Part shown: positions 44,716 to 58,900 of the stretch, in pieces | Layout: each line of letters opens with the position of its first letter | Numbering within the stretch: the stretch's first letter is position 1 | Source: Pelecanus crispus | Lineage: Eukaryota; Chordata; Aves; Pelecaniformes; Pelecanidae | Direction: 5' to 3' | Length of the DNA: 64,000 nt | Assembly: GCF_030463565.1 (NCBI RefSeq) | Contig: NC_134644.1 | Location: forward strand, 132,553,388 to 132,617,387 | The notes under the pieces: model-generated | Told to the model about the DNA's origin: nothing | Databases searched by the model: none | The model's input: only the letters and a program-made list of their open reading frames with translations | Translations under genes and position numbers: made by a program

Positions 44716-45772
44716 GACATGGTCCCCTGGTATGTGCTGTTCAGAGCCTGTCTCCTGCATTGCTCCAGATCTGCTTAGCACTGATACTGAGATGTTCAGC
44801 CAGCAGCAATGCAGCAAAGCTCCTCACTGATTGCCAGGAGAGATTGCTTTGCCCTCCTGCCTGCTCGCTCCCATGAGCATCTCAGTGCACTGAGCTGCAT
44901 CCGGGGAATGCTGCTTACAACAAGCCTGGCTCTGTGACAGGGCTTGGTTCTGGCTTAGTGGCAATGCCAAGATTATGAAATGCCATACCTGTGATTCAGG
45001 AAAAGGCCTAAGGGAAAGCAGAAAAGTCCCGTCCAAGAGAGAGTAGCCAAGGTGAAAGACAGATGCAAAGTGGTGTGCCAAGTGTGACAGAGAGCAAGCG
45101 GACTGTGGTGAGGCTCCAGGAAGAAGGAGCATGGTCCAAGCCTGCATTTGCAGAAGAGCAGCCACGGCCAGGTGCTGTGAGCTCTGGAATCAAGGAGTGG
45201 GAAGGGAATGAGAAGGGGCCTGAAAGGACCTGTTGTGGTCTGGGGAATTCTGATATAGGCACATGCTGCTTGATCTGATACAAAGCTAGTTTGCCTGCAT
45301 GTTTGGAACAAATTTTAACAGACACGGTGTTTATAAATCAGATCAGCACTCATCTGACTGCAAAATTTTTAATGTACTCCTTCAAGACCTTATGCCATCT
45401 TACAGGTGCAGTCAAACCTGATTTAGGATAATGGGAAAGAGTAGAATTTTACTACCTCGCTGACTCACAAATTTGTTAATAAGCCAGTTACGTACAGAGC
45501 TTAACAGCTATTCCGAAAAAAAAAAAAAAAATATTATATCTCCAAGGAAATTAAAAAGTCTTTAAGAAGTCAAGTGTAGAAATATCTTCTGAATAAGTAA
45601 GAAATTAAGAAGTTTAGAAGGGAAAAGACTGAATTTGTGCAGAACCCTTAGAGGATTAGAAGAGCAAGTTTATCTTTAAAAGCTTATGTGATACTTAAAA
45701 AGAGGCTCTGTAGATACAGCCTAAGCTGAATGGTATGCAGAAGACTGCAACCACGGGAAACATGAGGAGGGA

Positions 45773-45787
45773 TTTTTTTTTTTTTTT
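45773..45787. repeat. Poly(T) run, 15 bases
   Basis: Uninterrupted T run; no element body is recognised beside it. Confidence 0.8.
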
Positions 45788-48610
45788 ATTTGATCTTGGT
45801 GCAAAAAGCTTAAGCACTTGTAACTTTGTTGGGTTTGGATGCTGTACAGAGAAATCCTTTTGTGTGGATTGTAAACAGCTTGAGAGTTAAATGTGATTTC
45901 AGTAGTAACTGAACTCCAAGGCTGTGGAGAATCTGAACAACAGTGCACTGGCATTTCAGCTTAGGAAATGCCCAGCACTCCAGCACAAGCGAAGTGCATG
46001 GAAGCTGTACAAAGCAGTCTGAGAGCAAGTGTTACAAAAATCAGGAAAAGCAGAAAAATCTGCTGGTGACAGTAAGGAAACTGCTGTGATGATGATGATG
46101 ATAAAACAGTAGGGGAGGTGCTGAACTGCAGGAATATTAAGGGAGTTAGTGGCAGCTGTCAAGCACAAACTACACTTCGATCAAATAAATTACTTAGCGT
46201 GGAGTCAAGTTTAGGGGTACAAGATAAAGAGATGATATTAAATGACCTGACCTGATAGTTGTTTCTGGTCTTAAATGCAAAATCTTCAAGTCTGTAAAGT
46301 GAGTAAGAATGCTATTAAATTAGAACAGCATTTAGATATGAATTGGAAATATCCATTAGAGTGAAATACCTATTCAATTTATAAAGGAATAGATGACTAT
46401 ACCATATTTCACAGCTTTGTGGAGAGTCTCCTTTAAAACTGTAGTATATATCGCCTGACAGGTTTAACTGTTAATGGATTCTAGCAGACTTTTCTAGAAA
46501 GGGTTGTGGTGGTAAAATCCCCTCAGCTGGGCAGAACTTTGTTTTAACACTGTACTGGTTTACAGAGACGCCTCTCAGAGCTGTTACCATAATTCACAGA
46601 TTTCCTGTCCACTCAAACCAAGAGAGCATATACTCTGCTTCCAGCACTGCAGAAAGCTTCAGAAATGACAGTGCATACTGTCAATTGCTCAGTAGTTCAG
46701 TGGCAATCACAGCTGAAGGGGTTTTTGCTCCTCAGTTTCCACCTATGCCTGCTCATTTCTGGCCCCGTGCTCCTCTTCTTCCCCGAGTTGTACCAGCACA
46801 GCTATTCATGGACATCTCCTGCAATCTGGGACAGTGAACTGAGCCAGAGTTAAAGCAGTTTCATGTCCCTGTGTGATGCTGCTCACCTGAGCTCTTTAAC
46901 TTGGTGCAAGCCCCAGGCTGCCTGCTCTCCCTGCAACATGTTGTCCCCAACTGTGTGTTCCCACCACCTCTGTGCAGGCTCATGTAAGTGAAGCCATGCA
47001 GGGAGCTAGGCCAGGGAACTCGTCCATCTGAAAACTAACCTGGCAAAACAAACAGAAAGCATGGGGCATGGCATGGAGATCGAGTGTTACACTGCTCTTT
47101 TGGATCGCAAAATTGATTTTTTTCCTGATTGAAGTTGCTGTGCCCTGAGGCACTGGATGTCATGCCAGGGGCTGGGAATGAGGGTCAAGAACACTATTTA
47201 AATCTCCTAAGTATTTTATCTGAAGTCTTATGTTGTGAAACTGCCTCCTGTGCTTCCTATCACAGCTTCCAAATAGCTTTGAAAAAGAGTGCTAATACCC
47301 TTCATAAAAGTGCCTGTGCTCTTCTTTGAACATCTGAAGTTACCTCAAAAGGAAGTAATAAAACCTAGGTCTTCCCACAGTTAATCCATTTGAAGAAGAC
47401 AGTCTTGAAGTGTAGGCTAGTTCAGCACTCCTGGCCTCAGGCTGCAAAATTAACATCTGGTTTCAGGATACTTGTGCTTTGCGCTTGGTGAGAAACACCT
47501 GAGTGGCAAGTGCCTCCCGGTTGTGGATACTCCTCTGCAGAGAAGGGGAGAGGATACTGTCCCAAAGCCTCCCAGCAGACTATGCCTAGGAACTTTTATG
47601 AAGGGGTAATGTAACAGAATTTAGGGAAAATTTTGCTTTGAAAGTTCAGGAGCTTAGACAAACTCCATTATTCCCTGAACAGCTCTCTGGTTTGTGGCAA
47701 TGAGCAATTCTTTGGGTCCTCTACTCTGGCTTTTTTCTTTTTTTTTTTTTCCCTTTTAACCTTGCTTTACAACACCACCTTCAGGGAAGTTTACTCTGGT
47801 ATACTGAGGTGCTGGCTTTATTTGGATAATGAATGTTGAAATGAAGTGAGCATTTTTACCTTTGATTGTGGAGGACACTATTGAAAAGTTTAGGACAAAA
47901 TTATTCTTAACCTAAAACTTTAATACTTAATACTTACAAACTTTTGTAACCTATAACCTCTAACTGGCAAGCAGTCCAGTTTGGGGGTTTAGAGGAAACT
48001 GGAGACCTTACTAGATTGCTTTGGGGGAACCCAGATGTTACTGATAATTACTCAATTTCACTGATCCCAGGAACCATTCATTATCCAATCAATGATCTAG
48101 TAGTGAACATTACAGAACAATAGCAAGCGAAAGTATTAAGTAGAAGATGCTTATTTTTATATATGTTCTTAGTCAAAAGCTGAGGACGAATGTCTATCTG
48201 GTATACATCAGTTAAAATTAAGTTAATTTCTTAAGTAATTTACAGTCCAGAGTTTCCACTAGTACAAAATCTAACAATATTGCATGAGACTGGAGGCAGG
48301 TATAATAGTATAACAGTTAATATGCCATCTACTGCTTCTAAGTTTTTTTATTATTATTATTCTGTAAACTGTTCTTAACTCAGCAATAAACTTCATAGTC
48401 TTGGCTGTAACAAGAAGGTCACTAAGTGTAGGAATGTTAAACTAGCCTGGACAAAATTGCTTCCTGTGGCTGCTGTATACCAGTCTGTGTTCACCTTGAA
48501 TTTTTGTGTACCTAGAGACAATAGACAGCTAGCTGGCACTGTGATTGATGGAAACTATGAGCTGTATTTCCCTTGGCTCCACTGAAAATCTCGTACCTTC
48601 TATCTTTACT

Positions 48611-48625
48611 CTGCTGCTGCTGCTG
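48611..48625. repeat. (CTG)5 trinucleotide repeat
   Basis: Five perfect CTG units followed by 'caatt'. Short and probably stable. Confidence 0.75.
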
Positions 48626-49696
48626 CAATTCTGCCAAATGGAAAGTAGCATTGGGGCTGTTGGGTACAAAATTTTATGTGAGAAGGTCTTGTTTTTAAGA
48701 AGGGATTGCCTTCCCATTGGAAAAGTGGATGAATCAATACTATTTAATTTCCAGTCTTGTGCTCTGTGAAAATTAATGACACAAGTATTTATGAGATTAT
48801 TTTGGGGGAGGTGATATTTCTACAGGTACTAGCTTGCCAGCTATTTGAGAAAATTTTGTTCTTTTCACTTTCATGTAAGCAACAATTACTTGATCCAATG
48901 ATGTATGTTTTGTGTACAGCAGTTTCTATTACAGCGATAATATTTTTTATGAGCAAGTCTGCCCCCATTATACAGAAATTTTATTCTAAATATTGACAAT
49001 GGATTTAATTCTTTCCTGAGCCTGAATTCCAGTTCCCTAATGGTCTGGCATTACTCTCAAATTAGATGTATCAGGTTAGCACAGACATCAGCTCTGCATT
49101 TGAGTGCATGCTCTCCAGGTCTTCACGCAGCCTCCATGTTAGTTGAGATTGGCTTGAGTCTGGAGCAGACACTGGCTCACCACATAAGGAAGTTTAAGCA
49201 CAAGGAGGATTCAGGCAGTGCGGGGACAGCCAGCATGAATCATGTGGTGAAACAAACAGAAGTCAACATTCAGAAATGACTGTAGGGATAGCTGAGAAGT
49301 AGTGAGAGAGCAACTGGTGTGATGACTTCACTGACTGTAGTTCACTCCCCCTTAATATGACTGCTGAGGTAGGCTAATGCCAGGAGAAACACAAAGGAAG
49401 ACTTGTTTGCAGCCAGAAGCCGCACCACATACTTTTCAAAGGGGAAATGCCTGCCAGTGTTACATTAACTTACCAAGAGCAATAGGTCTGATGGCTACTG
49501 GCTAGTCTCTTTGCTCATCATGAAGATTTCTTTGGCATGTGAGATATCTCTGTTTTTCCTTGCTCATTTACTAGTTACATGTGAAGTGTCTTTTAGAAGA
49601 ATTGCACAAGGGTTGAGTGAATGCTCTGCCTGCACTAGCAAAGGTCTCTGTTCTGGTTCCATGTAGTTTGGAGTACTCTCCATGTGGGATGGCCCC

Positions 49697-50166
49697 AGAT
49701 CTTCTGTAGTAGCGGTACAGGATGCTAGGATTAAGAGACATAACGAACTATGTGAATTATTGGCAGATGCGGCCAAAAAGAAGGAATGGGTAGTATTCCA
49801 GGAGTTGCTGCTGAAAGATGAACGAAATGAACTATATAAGCTGGACCTGGTATTCGTTAAAGGAGATCAGGCCCTAATAGACATCACAGTTAGGTATGAA
49901 AGTAAATCAACATTTTGTGGACGCAGCAGCAGAGAAAGTTAAGATATATCCACATCTAAAAGAACAAATTCAAGAATTGATGAATACCAATGCTATTAAA
50001 TTTATAGGATTTCCTTTAGAAGCACATGGAAAATGGTATCGAGGCAATTATAAGTTATTAGCAGAATTAGGACTCTCCAGTTCCCAGCAGGAATCGGGCG
50101 TTATTTTCTTCAGTGGATATTGTACATCTATTTGCTAGTCAAGCACGGACTATTTTAAGTTCTTAA
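49697..50166 (+). pseudogene. Fossil R2-like LINE: restriction-like endonuclease C-terminus
   Basis: The plus strand encodes RIKRHNELCELL, then the segment YKLDLVFVKGDQALIDITVRYE-like (split here: LDLVFVKGD, then ALIDITVRYE), in the frame open 49682-49942. The reading continues one frame over with DAAAEKVKIYPHLKEQ and FPLEAHGKWYRGNYKLL (frame 49896-50138), and a last shift gives a short tail to TAA at 50164-50166. This pattern matches the RLE domain at the C terminus of R2-clade LINEs as I remember it; PD in the usual KPDLVF is LD here. No reverse transcriptase is recognised upstream, so it is a 5'-truncated copy with two frameshifts. Alternatives are another RLE-bearing clade (NeSL, R4) or a decayed domesticated gene. 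Confidence 0.62.
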
Positions 50167-50221
50167 TGAATTAATGAATTGTAATTGTATTATGTAATGA
50201 ATAGTAAATAAACTGATTCTT

Positions 50222-50237
50222 TCTATCTATCTATCTA
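50222..50237. repeat. (TCTA)4 microsatellite just after the RLE fossil
   Basis: Four perfect TCTA units about 55 bp after the last recognisable codon, preceded by 'aaataaac'. It may be the 3' tail of the LINE or an unrelated microsatellite. Confidence 0.75.
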
Positions 50238-53200
50238 AGGCAGGAGGAGACGGACCCCCCCAGGAGAGTGCCAAGGGCAACAAATAGGCAAAAGGGCGAG
50301 CAGAACACAATAGCGTTGCAATAGTATGTAGGAATGATAATGGGCGTGGAGTCATGAAGTGTCATTTATCCTGCCAAAAGACATTAATTACCAGTCTTTA
50401 CCTAGGTGGACAGGCCACCTTTACTTAACCCAGACAAGGAACATGTGTAATTTTATATATGTTTTATAAATAAACAGATTTCCAGTGCAAATGGCCCACA
50501 GGACTTACGGCAATTACTAACTGGAAGAGCTGCTAGGTCTAGGTGTCCAGCAACTCAGTATCCAGAGCTGGTGCCTGGGTTTGGATTTCACTCTGTTTCC
50601 ATGGACAGCTGACGACACTTTAGGTGGGAATATGTGACTGTCATCAAATGGATGTCTTTGACTCTATTTGTGGTGCCATATCAGAAATACCTGTCCATGT
50701 TCCCTGCAGAAGGCTTGATTACACAGCATGTCTCCATAGCTCGGTCATTGCCTGTTGGTTTTGTTGTGAATTGAAGATGATCAGTATTACAGAGATCCAG
50801 TTAATGGTTAAAGAAGAGGCTCTAGTTAAAGTTTCCATTCTGCTCTTCTCTGTATTCCACAATGAGTTTCATACTCATGATAAAGAGTTGCAAGGGTATA
50901 TTTACAAAGGAAGAAGTGAGATTAAATGATCATGAGCTTAATCACATTATAATTCTCTTCTTGAAACCCATGGTAATTAGTTGCTTTTGGCTTTACCCTT
51001 CAGCCATGCCTGTATCTCATTTCTTATCTTCTAACTCCCCTAATCAAGACCTCACTGGTTTACCTTGTTGTTAATAATACTAAAAATGTTAGTTTTGGTC
51101 CTGACTGTGCGAAGTACTTATGTTTATCTCTGACTTTTTGATAATATGATCCTGATTAGAATACTTAATTTACAAAATATGTTTTTTAAATCATAAAGTT
51201 TTATGACTTTAATTAGGAAAATTAGGAGATTACAGGTGAGATTTAAAGACTACCCAGGAAGACATAACTGAAATAATAATTGCTGTTTTGTCCTTTTAAT
51301 ACTTTTCTAGGTGTAAGACTAGGCAGATGAAAAGGAGCAGTGGGAAGAGAGGAGGTTGTTAGCTGAAGGATGAAGAGTGTAAAGTAGCAGTGTGTGCTGT
51401 TCTCAAGTATTTATGGGAAGCTTTTTGTCTCTGTAGATATCATTAGCAATTGTGACAAACATTTTGCTGAAACGTTCCTAAGTAAGTAACGGCCACTCTG
51501 TTAAAAATGCCATCCTTCTGTTGGTACTAATATTGTTATTATAATGCATGCCTAATTATGAAGCTCTGTTAAGAGAGATGTCCTTTTGGTTTTTACTAGT
51601 GTTGTATAGGCAGTGCCTTGCTCCCCATTTCTAAAAGAAAACTGTGCACTATCATGGTATCTTCACATCCGTGAAACGCCTGTAAACAAAGGGGTTGTTG
51701 TTTGTCTGTCCTTTGCCTCAAAAAGAGCCAAACTGTTGGCTGCCTGCCTTTGCTGTTTTTTGAACGTGAACATGTTGTTCCATGGAGATTTTTGGAAATA
51801 GTAGACTGAGGATAGGAGTGGCACAAACTCAGGCTCTCATTCCCCCCAGAAGCGAAAAATGTGCTCTCAGACATGAAGCAATGTTCTCATGCCCATGAAA
51901 AAGCATATTTATGGATTCAAATAAAATGTTCTGTTAAGCAGAGTAGAACTACATGCAGGGATTGCATCAGTCAAGTGGATGTTTTTTCAAAGTATCTTTA
52001 GATATCAGTTGAAAAACTGTTCCAAACAACTATATTTTGTTTGAACATTGCAGTCTGGCATTTTATCTTTATGTGTAGTTATGATCCTCACAAAATATTC
52101 TAGAATAGGAATATAGATTTTTATTATTAATATTCTTGTGAGCAATAAGAGTATGAATATTTTTTAGATAGACTAACATTTGATGCCTTACACAATTTTC
52201 CCTGGTCAGGCAAAGACGATATTGTTGACTGATACATATATTTTGACACTAAAGACCTTTAAAGTGCATTAAAACAAAAAAAAGATTTTTTTCCTCATAA
52301 AAATTTATTCCTTTTTTTGCTATTGTCTTAGTTATTTTTCTGCACTTGCACCATGTTAATCTGACTTTTACTCCTAAGAATGACTGTCTGCAAACAAAAT
52401 TTGGCTAATTTTCTGCTAATGACAATGTTTCTCTGGAATAAATTGAAAGTCTTCCAAGGCACTTAGAGAGCCAAGGTCTCAAGCACATTGAATCCAGTAC
52501 ACTAAGGATTTTGCCACAAATCCCACCTTTTGCCTCCATTTTTCTTGTAAGTGAATGTTCTCTGGAGAGCAAGACACTTCTCTGAAAGTTAAAATCTATG
52601 TACCACCACCCCTGTTAAAACACTTTGCATCTCATGCTAATCCTTTCTTCAGCGTGTGGTCTCATGACCATGAACACATTTAATTCTTCAGATTTCCAAT
52701 TTTAAAATGTTGCCAGTGCACTAGGAAGGCCTCTTGGGATTGCCCTTCAATCATGGTGTGCAAATGTTGAGTTTTGAAGCAAATTAACAGCCAGGGAACT
52801 GTGAAATGTGTGTTGTAGTTTCAGAAGGAGAGAGACTAGTTTTCATGTGGCTGGTGCTGCTCAGGTTCCCATACAAGTTTGTTATGGTCAGCTAGCACAT
52901 ACTCTGCAAGTGTCTAACTAGCTGGATTCTTGCATTAACATCAGAGATGTGTAGTGCTGTTGAAACTCGCACAAAAATGTTAGGGTGTGTTAGAAACTGA
53001 GTACAACCAAATACGTGGCTCCAGACTCTAGATGTATCTGGCAAATCTGAACAAGAGGAGTTGGAGACAGACTGACAGTGCTGTTCAGGTATTAAAAGCA
53101 CATTATACGCCATATTGCTGTTTGAACAAGAACCTATCAGCCTGGAATCAATACCTGGGTTTTTTTGCCTATCTTGTGTACGTGGGACTAGCACTTCTCA

Positions 53201-54311
53201 CAGGTACTGTTCAGCTTTCTTCCTCAGGACTGCTCTTGTAAACAGGGGCTGCAGAACCGGGCTTTCAATGCATACCTTACAGCATAACCTTGAACTTTTG
53301 GATACTGATGACAAAGAGGTAGGGAAAAACTTTTTTTTAAAGCAGGACCCTAAAGACAATCTTAACTAGCTATACGTAGCTTCCCACACAGTAAGAGATA
53401 TCCTTAAATGGAAGAGCCAGCAGTGTCAGAAGGAAATGGAGCCTTATGCTTGGTTTCTAATCTTTGCTTAAGCACCAAATATGTGGAGATATATATATGA
53501 ATGCTGTCTTCCAAAAAATTCAAATAGTACTTTGCCAAATGTGACTGCAGTCCTACTGCTGTACAGGTATAATCTCCCACAGAGTTTATTTCTCTTCCAC
53601 TGTAGCCTAAGTAATATATCATTTCCATGAACTTTTAATTTCTTGCAGGTGCACTCTAAGACATTAGGCTGTATTTCATCAAGTTGCAGGTTACCTTGTT
53701 ATTGTTGGTCGCTAATTTTAGGACATTAAAACCCCTAGGTTGCAAACTTACCAGTCTGCCAAAGATCTATGTGTTACTGACACTATATTTCCGGTTTAAT
53801 GATTGCTTACCCTATCACAGCAACATTATTCAGACCCTTTCTGGGCTGATTGCTCCCAGAGCTGTTGCTTTGTAGTGCACAGCACTAAATAAATTGATCT
53901 TCTATACCACAAAAGGCAGTGGAATACAAGATTAAACTGGGATGTCATCATTGTGTTAATTTCCCAGGGAGGAAACAGTGAACTTACTTGAATCAGACTG
54001 CTGTTACTAAGATAATGGCATAGGAACAAAACTTCATGGTCAAAAAAAAAAAATAAATGCTAACACATCTGAAAGAATCAGCCCTAAGCACTTGATCTCT
54101 TCACATGCTAGAAAGCTATCATCCAACACCACAATCACCAGAGGGCTACATGCAATCTTAACAAGCACTTTAACATACTGGTGATGGAGCTCAACAGAGG
54201 TGAATTTGTGCACAAAGTGTTTAAAGCAAATGTCCATATTTAAATTTGGCACACTACATTGCCTAAGCCAAAACTGGTTTAGCCGGTGCTTCAGGGATCT
54301 CTCTCCCTCTC

Positions 54312-54332
54312 TGTATGTATGTATGTATGTAT
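54312..54332. repeat. (TGTA)5 microsatellite
   Basis: Five perfect tetranucleotide units after a CT-rich stretch. Confidence 0.85.
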
Positions 54333-55887
54333 TACACAGACAATAATGGATGTTTCCGTTCGTTGTGTATTTAGACTTGCTCCACAGGGCAGGCAAGAGT
54401 TGCTGAAGCAAGTCAGAGTCCAAAGTGCTGAATGAAACCCCTTTATCTTGTTCCGTTCAGAATTCTCCAAGATTCTTAATAATTAAAAGCTTATATTTAT
54501 TAGACTACAAACAACACAGTTCATCAAAAAGATTCAATAATCTGTGAAGTGAGATACCTTACTAATCTGGCTTTTTGCAATACAAGCAAAGGCAATAAAG
54601 GATCTTGTTCAAGCAAACACACAATTAAATCTGACAGTGCATGTTAAACATTTGATGTGGGAAATGGTCAATACTAATGGAATCTGTTAGCAGAAATATC
54701 TCCTGAAGCATCTGGTAGTTGAGGTGGATTGAAAACAGTGAAAAGATGAGTACATTAACAATCCAGTACTGTGGTGAATGCTAAAACCCTTCACAAGCAG
54801 CAGAAGGGTTAGCAAAAATAAGAGAATCACAGACTGTGAATTAATGGGACTTCAGTAAAGACAGATGCTAAAATGACTGAAGAGGTAAACTGAATGTATT
54901 TTTGTTACCGTAGTTCAAAAGAAATGTATTTCTTTCCTCATGCAATATAACTAGCCCTCTGTTGTTAATCGTGTGTGTAAGAGCTCTATTTGATTGGAAA
55001 TGGAATTGCTTGAGGAATCCAGTAACAGAAATAAATCTAAGTTGAATAACTGGACATCACACCAGAAAACAAACCTAAAGAAAAGGGGACCTGTGCCAAT
55101 TATTTCATAAACTATTTGTAGTAGCAGTATCATTAAACCTGCTTCAAACAGTGTTGTACAGTGAAGACACTATGCTGAACTAGACAAAATTTAATACTAC
55201 TTCCAAGAATGGGCTGAACTTCAAATACCTACAAAAGTTCAGTGTTTTTGAAAACTACCTGTCAGAGAAGTGGAACAGATTAGTTTATGCATTGAAATGG
55301 TTCTGTGTTAGCAGTTGCTGGAACATCCCAGATGTTCACACTCAAGGGCAGACTGATCCTATGCATGAACTCGTTCCTTAAGGTCCAATCCTTTCCTGTT
55401 CTCCTGGCACTAAGGAACTGTGTCCTGCCAGAGGGGCTACCAGAGGATTGCCTCTTGCATAGAGAAGCTCTGCTAGTGGAAGCAGAAGTCTTCCCTTTTT
55501 TTTTGCAGCTATGCCCATTGGCAGGTACAGACACTTACAGCGTACGTGGTATAGCTTCCAGCTGCAGAAATATGTATGTTAAATAATGTATGTTAACAGC
55601 TGGTCATATTTGAACAGTTCAGTTTCTAGCAAGGGTGAAATGTTTGTTTCTGGTGGTTGTACCTACAGGGTGCAAACCGCCTTCTGCTGCCTGCCTGTCC
55701 TGAATTCACTGAACTGTTACAGACAGCTGCCACATCACCATTACTCCCGTTTGCCTAGGTTACTCATTGAGTTGCTTTAGTAAGCCTGCACAACGAATTC
55801 TGTGTCTCACTTACTCGAGTCCTCACCTGTCTTAGAGTAATGCATAATTTCAGTCTTATTTTATATGCTCTAAGTCGGAGAAATATC

Positions 55888-55930
55888 ACTATGTGTATAT
55901 ATAGTGTATATATAAATATATATATTATGA
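55888..55930. repeat. TA-rich simple sequence
   Basis: Alternating TA stretches interrupted by TGTG and AAA; partly self-complementary. Confidence 0.7.
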
Positions 55931-58900
55931 CATAATAGAGCAGGAAAACCTTTTGGGGTTTACAAATCCAGAATGTCATGTGGCTGTTAACTAATACACT
56001 GAAAAATCACAGAGCTCTAAACTGCTACTATAGAGACCATGAGCTTAGAAATTGTGTTACATGCTTTACTGAGCAAGTTCAAGTATGGCTGGACATTTCT
56101 GGCTCTTTGAGAAAGTCCCCTCCTGTGGTCCAGCCCAAATTCTCACTGTGTTCTTGTCTTTCAGGTGCGTTTCACAGATCCGAAATCAGTCACTGGAGCT
56201 TTGTGACCATAACTGAGTTCTTTGCATTGCCCATCTGACTTAATCATGCTTTGCTTCCTGAGCCCTTCCAGGACATCGCTAATTTGTGAGAGGTATAGAG
56301 ATGTTCAGACTGCATCTAGACTATTCAGTTGCTGAAGTTGGATGGCAACATATTATCAGTGAGAGATGTGATAAGCTATATCCATGAGGGAACATTATTC
56401 TTCCTGTATTGTTATTGCTGATAATTCTAACTATTGGTGAAGTATCATTGAAACACAGATGTCTCTCTACATAGCCCTTGCCGTGGGCACCTTGCAAATT
56501 TAGCATCACTCTAGAATGTTACTTAGGTAACGTTGCCATGTGGACATTTTGGAGAGACTTACTCCTGAGAAAAGAGTTATTCACTCCTGAGAAAACAAGT
56601 CTTACTTGTGGAGGCTCAGCTCAGCATCTTTGCTGAGGTGAGGGAGGTTCCTAGCTCAGTAGCTGATATGTCTCAGAGCTGTAAATGCAGGCTGCAGAAT
56701 CAGGCACATCTCAAAGCACTCACTACACTCAGTCCTTGTTTACAAATTTTTATGACTTAGCCTTTTATTTTTTAAGATTCTAATGGAATTATGTCATTCC
56801 AGGGTTGAAGGTCAAGCGTTAACCCAGCCTCCTGGAATCCTCTTTTGAACGGACTTGTCCTGATGGCTTCTCTTGGGCTGGCTGTTCAACAGTTTACCCA
56901 ATAAAGGAGAAAATGAATCACATTAAAGTCACCTATTTAGACCTGCATTTTAGTAGTGTTTAAATCACGCTTTGCATGCTGTTCAGCTCCTTGGAGTTGC
57001 TAGGTTTTTACTGTTTTCAGAATAAATAAAAGGAAGTGTGAGTAACAGTTGTATTATGCACTTTTTAATGATTTTTTAAAATGATATAAGGTCTATTTTT
57101 GTTCCAAGTTATCCTGACAAAAATCTGGAATAATGTCTTTGGGGCTAATGAAATTAAAGTAGTGGAAAACAAAATGTAACTGAAATCAGTATCTAACACA
57201 ACAAGCTTAAGAAATATTGGAATAATTAATCACAATAAAAATGAATCAAGTGTTAAATTTCTTTCACAGTCACTAAAATGGTATTTAAATTAACATTAGC
57301 TAAAATTAAAAAAATAACCCTGTTCTGGATGAGGAATTGCATTGCTTGCAAGCTGCTTCACAGGGAGCCATTATATATGCATTCATTTGAAAGTGACTTG
57401 TTTCTACATTCTACTTCCATCTTCCTCTTTAAATTACATTAGCTGAAATTCTGCACAAAATTAAAATGTGTTGTTAAAGTGAGGACTAGAAGGACTTGCT
57501 GGAATGTATTTTATTCCCTATTACATTGCCTTGAACCTAGAATAATTATAGCAATGAAATTACTTCAGATTTATGCCGCCTTCAATCAGAACAGAACTGG
57601 AGTTTGGAAAGTGTGATTTTGATGACATGTAACTTTCTCGTTCATATTAAGTGAGGCTGATGATTCTCAGGCAGAGCAGACCAAGTCAGGCAAGACTATC
57701 AGTGCTGTTATGTTATGGAACATCATTGGTGTTTAATACGCTTTTGAGATGTAGCACAATCTTGTTGAAGTATTTTCTATTTCAAGGCCCTCAAACTGCC
57801 GGAATTCTTTGTGTGTGGTTCAGCCAAGTCTCTAATTTTTGTCATTTCAAAGCAGCTGGGGAGTGGAGCATTGGGAGGAAGGTCCCCCATGCCAAGAGGG
57901 AGTTGTTCAGCACAGGGCTTTGCCAGCACTGCCACTAAGTAATAGCAGATGAAAATCATAGTGGGAGAGACGGGAAATGAGAAAAGTGCACAGCAAAAGA
58001 GCGTAGTGGCATCTGTGTAGATATTATTAGGCGGATGGGAAGAGCTGGGCTGTAAGTTGCTGTCTGGTTGAGCTGCTTGAAAGCATTGTGGCTGATTGCA
58101 GCTGTAAGGGGTGTTTTTATTTGCTCCCTTTCATGCATCTCCCAAATTGCCTAGCATTAATTCCAAGGGCCATCGTTGCTTTGTGGGAATGGAAGACTAT
58201 TTCAGAGACAAATGGCTTTATCCTAAAGCCAAGCATTTTGCGGATAGCAAGAGACAGTCAGGACTGAGAGCTTCATATATTACAAACGCAGTTAAGCATA
58301 TACATTTTATAATGAGCAAGGATCTTGCAGTCAGTTACCCAGGAAGCATGACTGTGTATTTTTAAAAAATGCAGTAATGTGGCTGCATTCACCACCCTGC
58401 AGCCTGATTTCAAGGCACCTCATGATGCAGCTTGTATTTTGGAGAGCTGTGTCAAATCCATGTACCCTTTTCAAGTTGAGACAGCTTGTGTGGGATTCAT
58501 CTCACCTACCTTTGTAATTCCCAGTAATTAGGCTCTATCTATAGTCAGTGGAAGCAAAGTGAAACCTTGGGATTGTATTTATCTGCTCATAAGATAAAGT
58601 GAATTGTTCTCTCAAGCAACTTGTTTTTCTCTATTGACTATACAGGCAACCCAGAGGACAAGCTAGCTCTTACATAGCTAATGTCAGTTGAAATGTATTC
58701 TACTCATATTATACCACAGCCTTAAGGAAAAATTTACCCACCTGCTGCCTCAATATCTTTTCTTCACATTATTATGCAAAAAGTAGTTAAACTGTTTGTG
58801 AGGGATCCTGCATCAGCCAGAACTTTGAGATAGAACTGCACCACATCTTCTGTGAAGGGGTCAGCCAAAAGGTTCTCAGTCTCCACAGGCTGGGTTTTAG

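Larger units (their letters stand above)
44716..49690. other. Intergenic DNA; no gene seen
   Basis: AT-rich sequence with simple repeats: A run 45516-45531, T run 45773-45787, and five CTG units at 48611-48625. No coding frame with a recognisable domain, no RNA gene and no transposon was recognised. Confidence 0.5.

Noticed and set aside
40599-44830. Plus-strand open frames across the CR1 (up to 206 codons)
   Set aside because: They are antisense shadows of CR1 ORF1 and ORF2.
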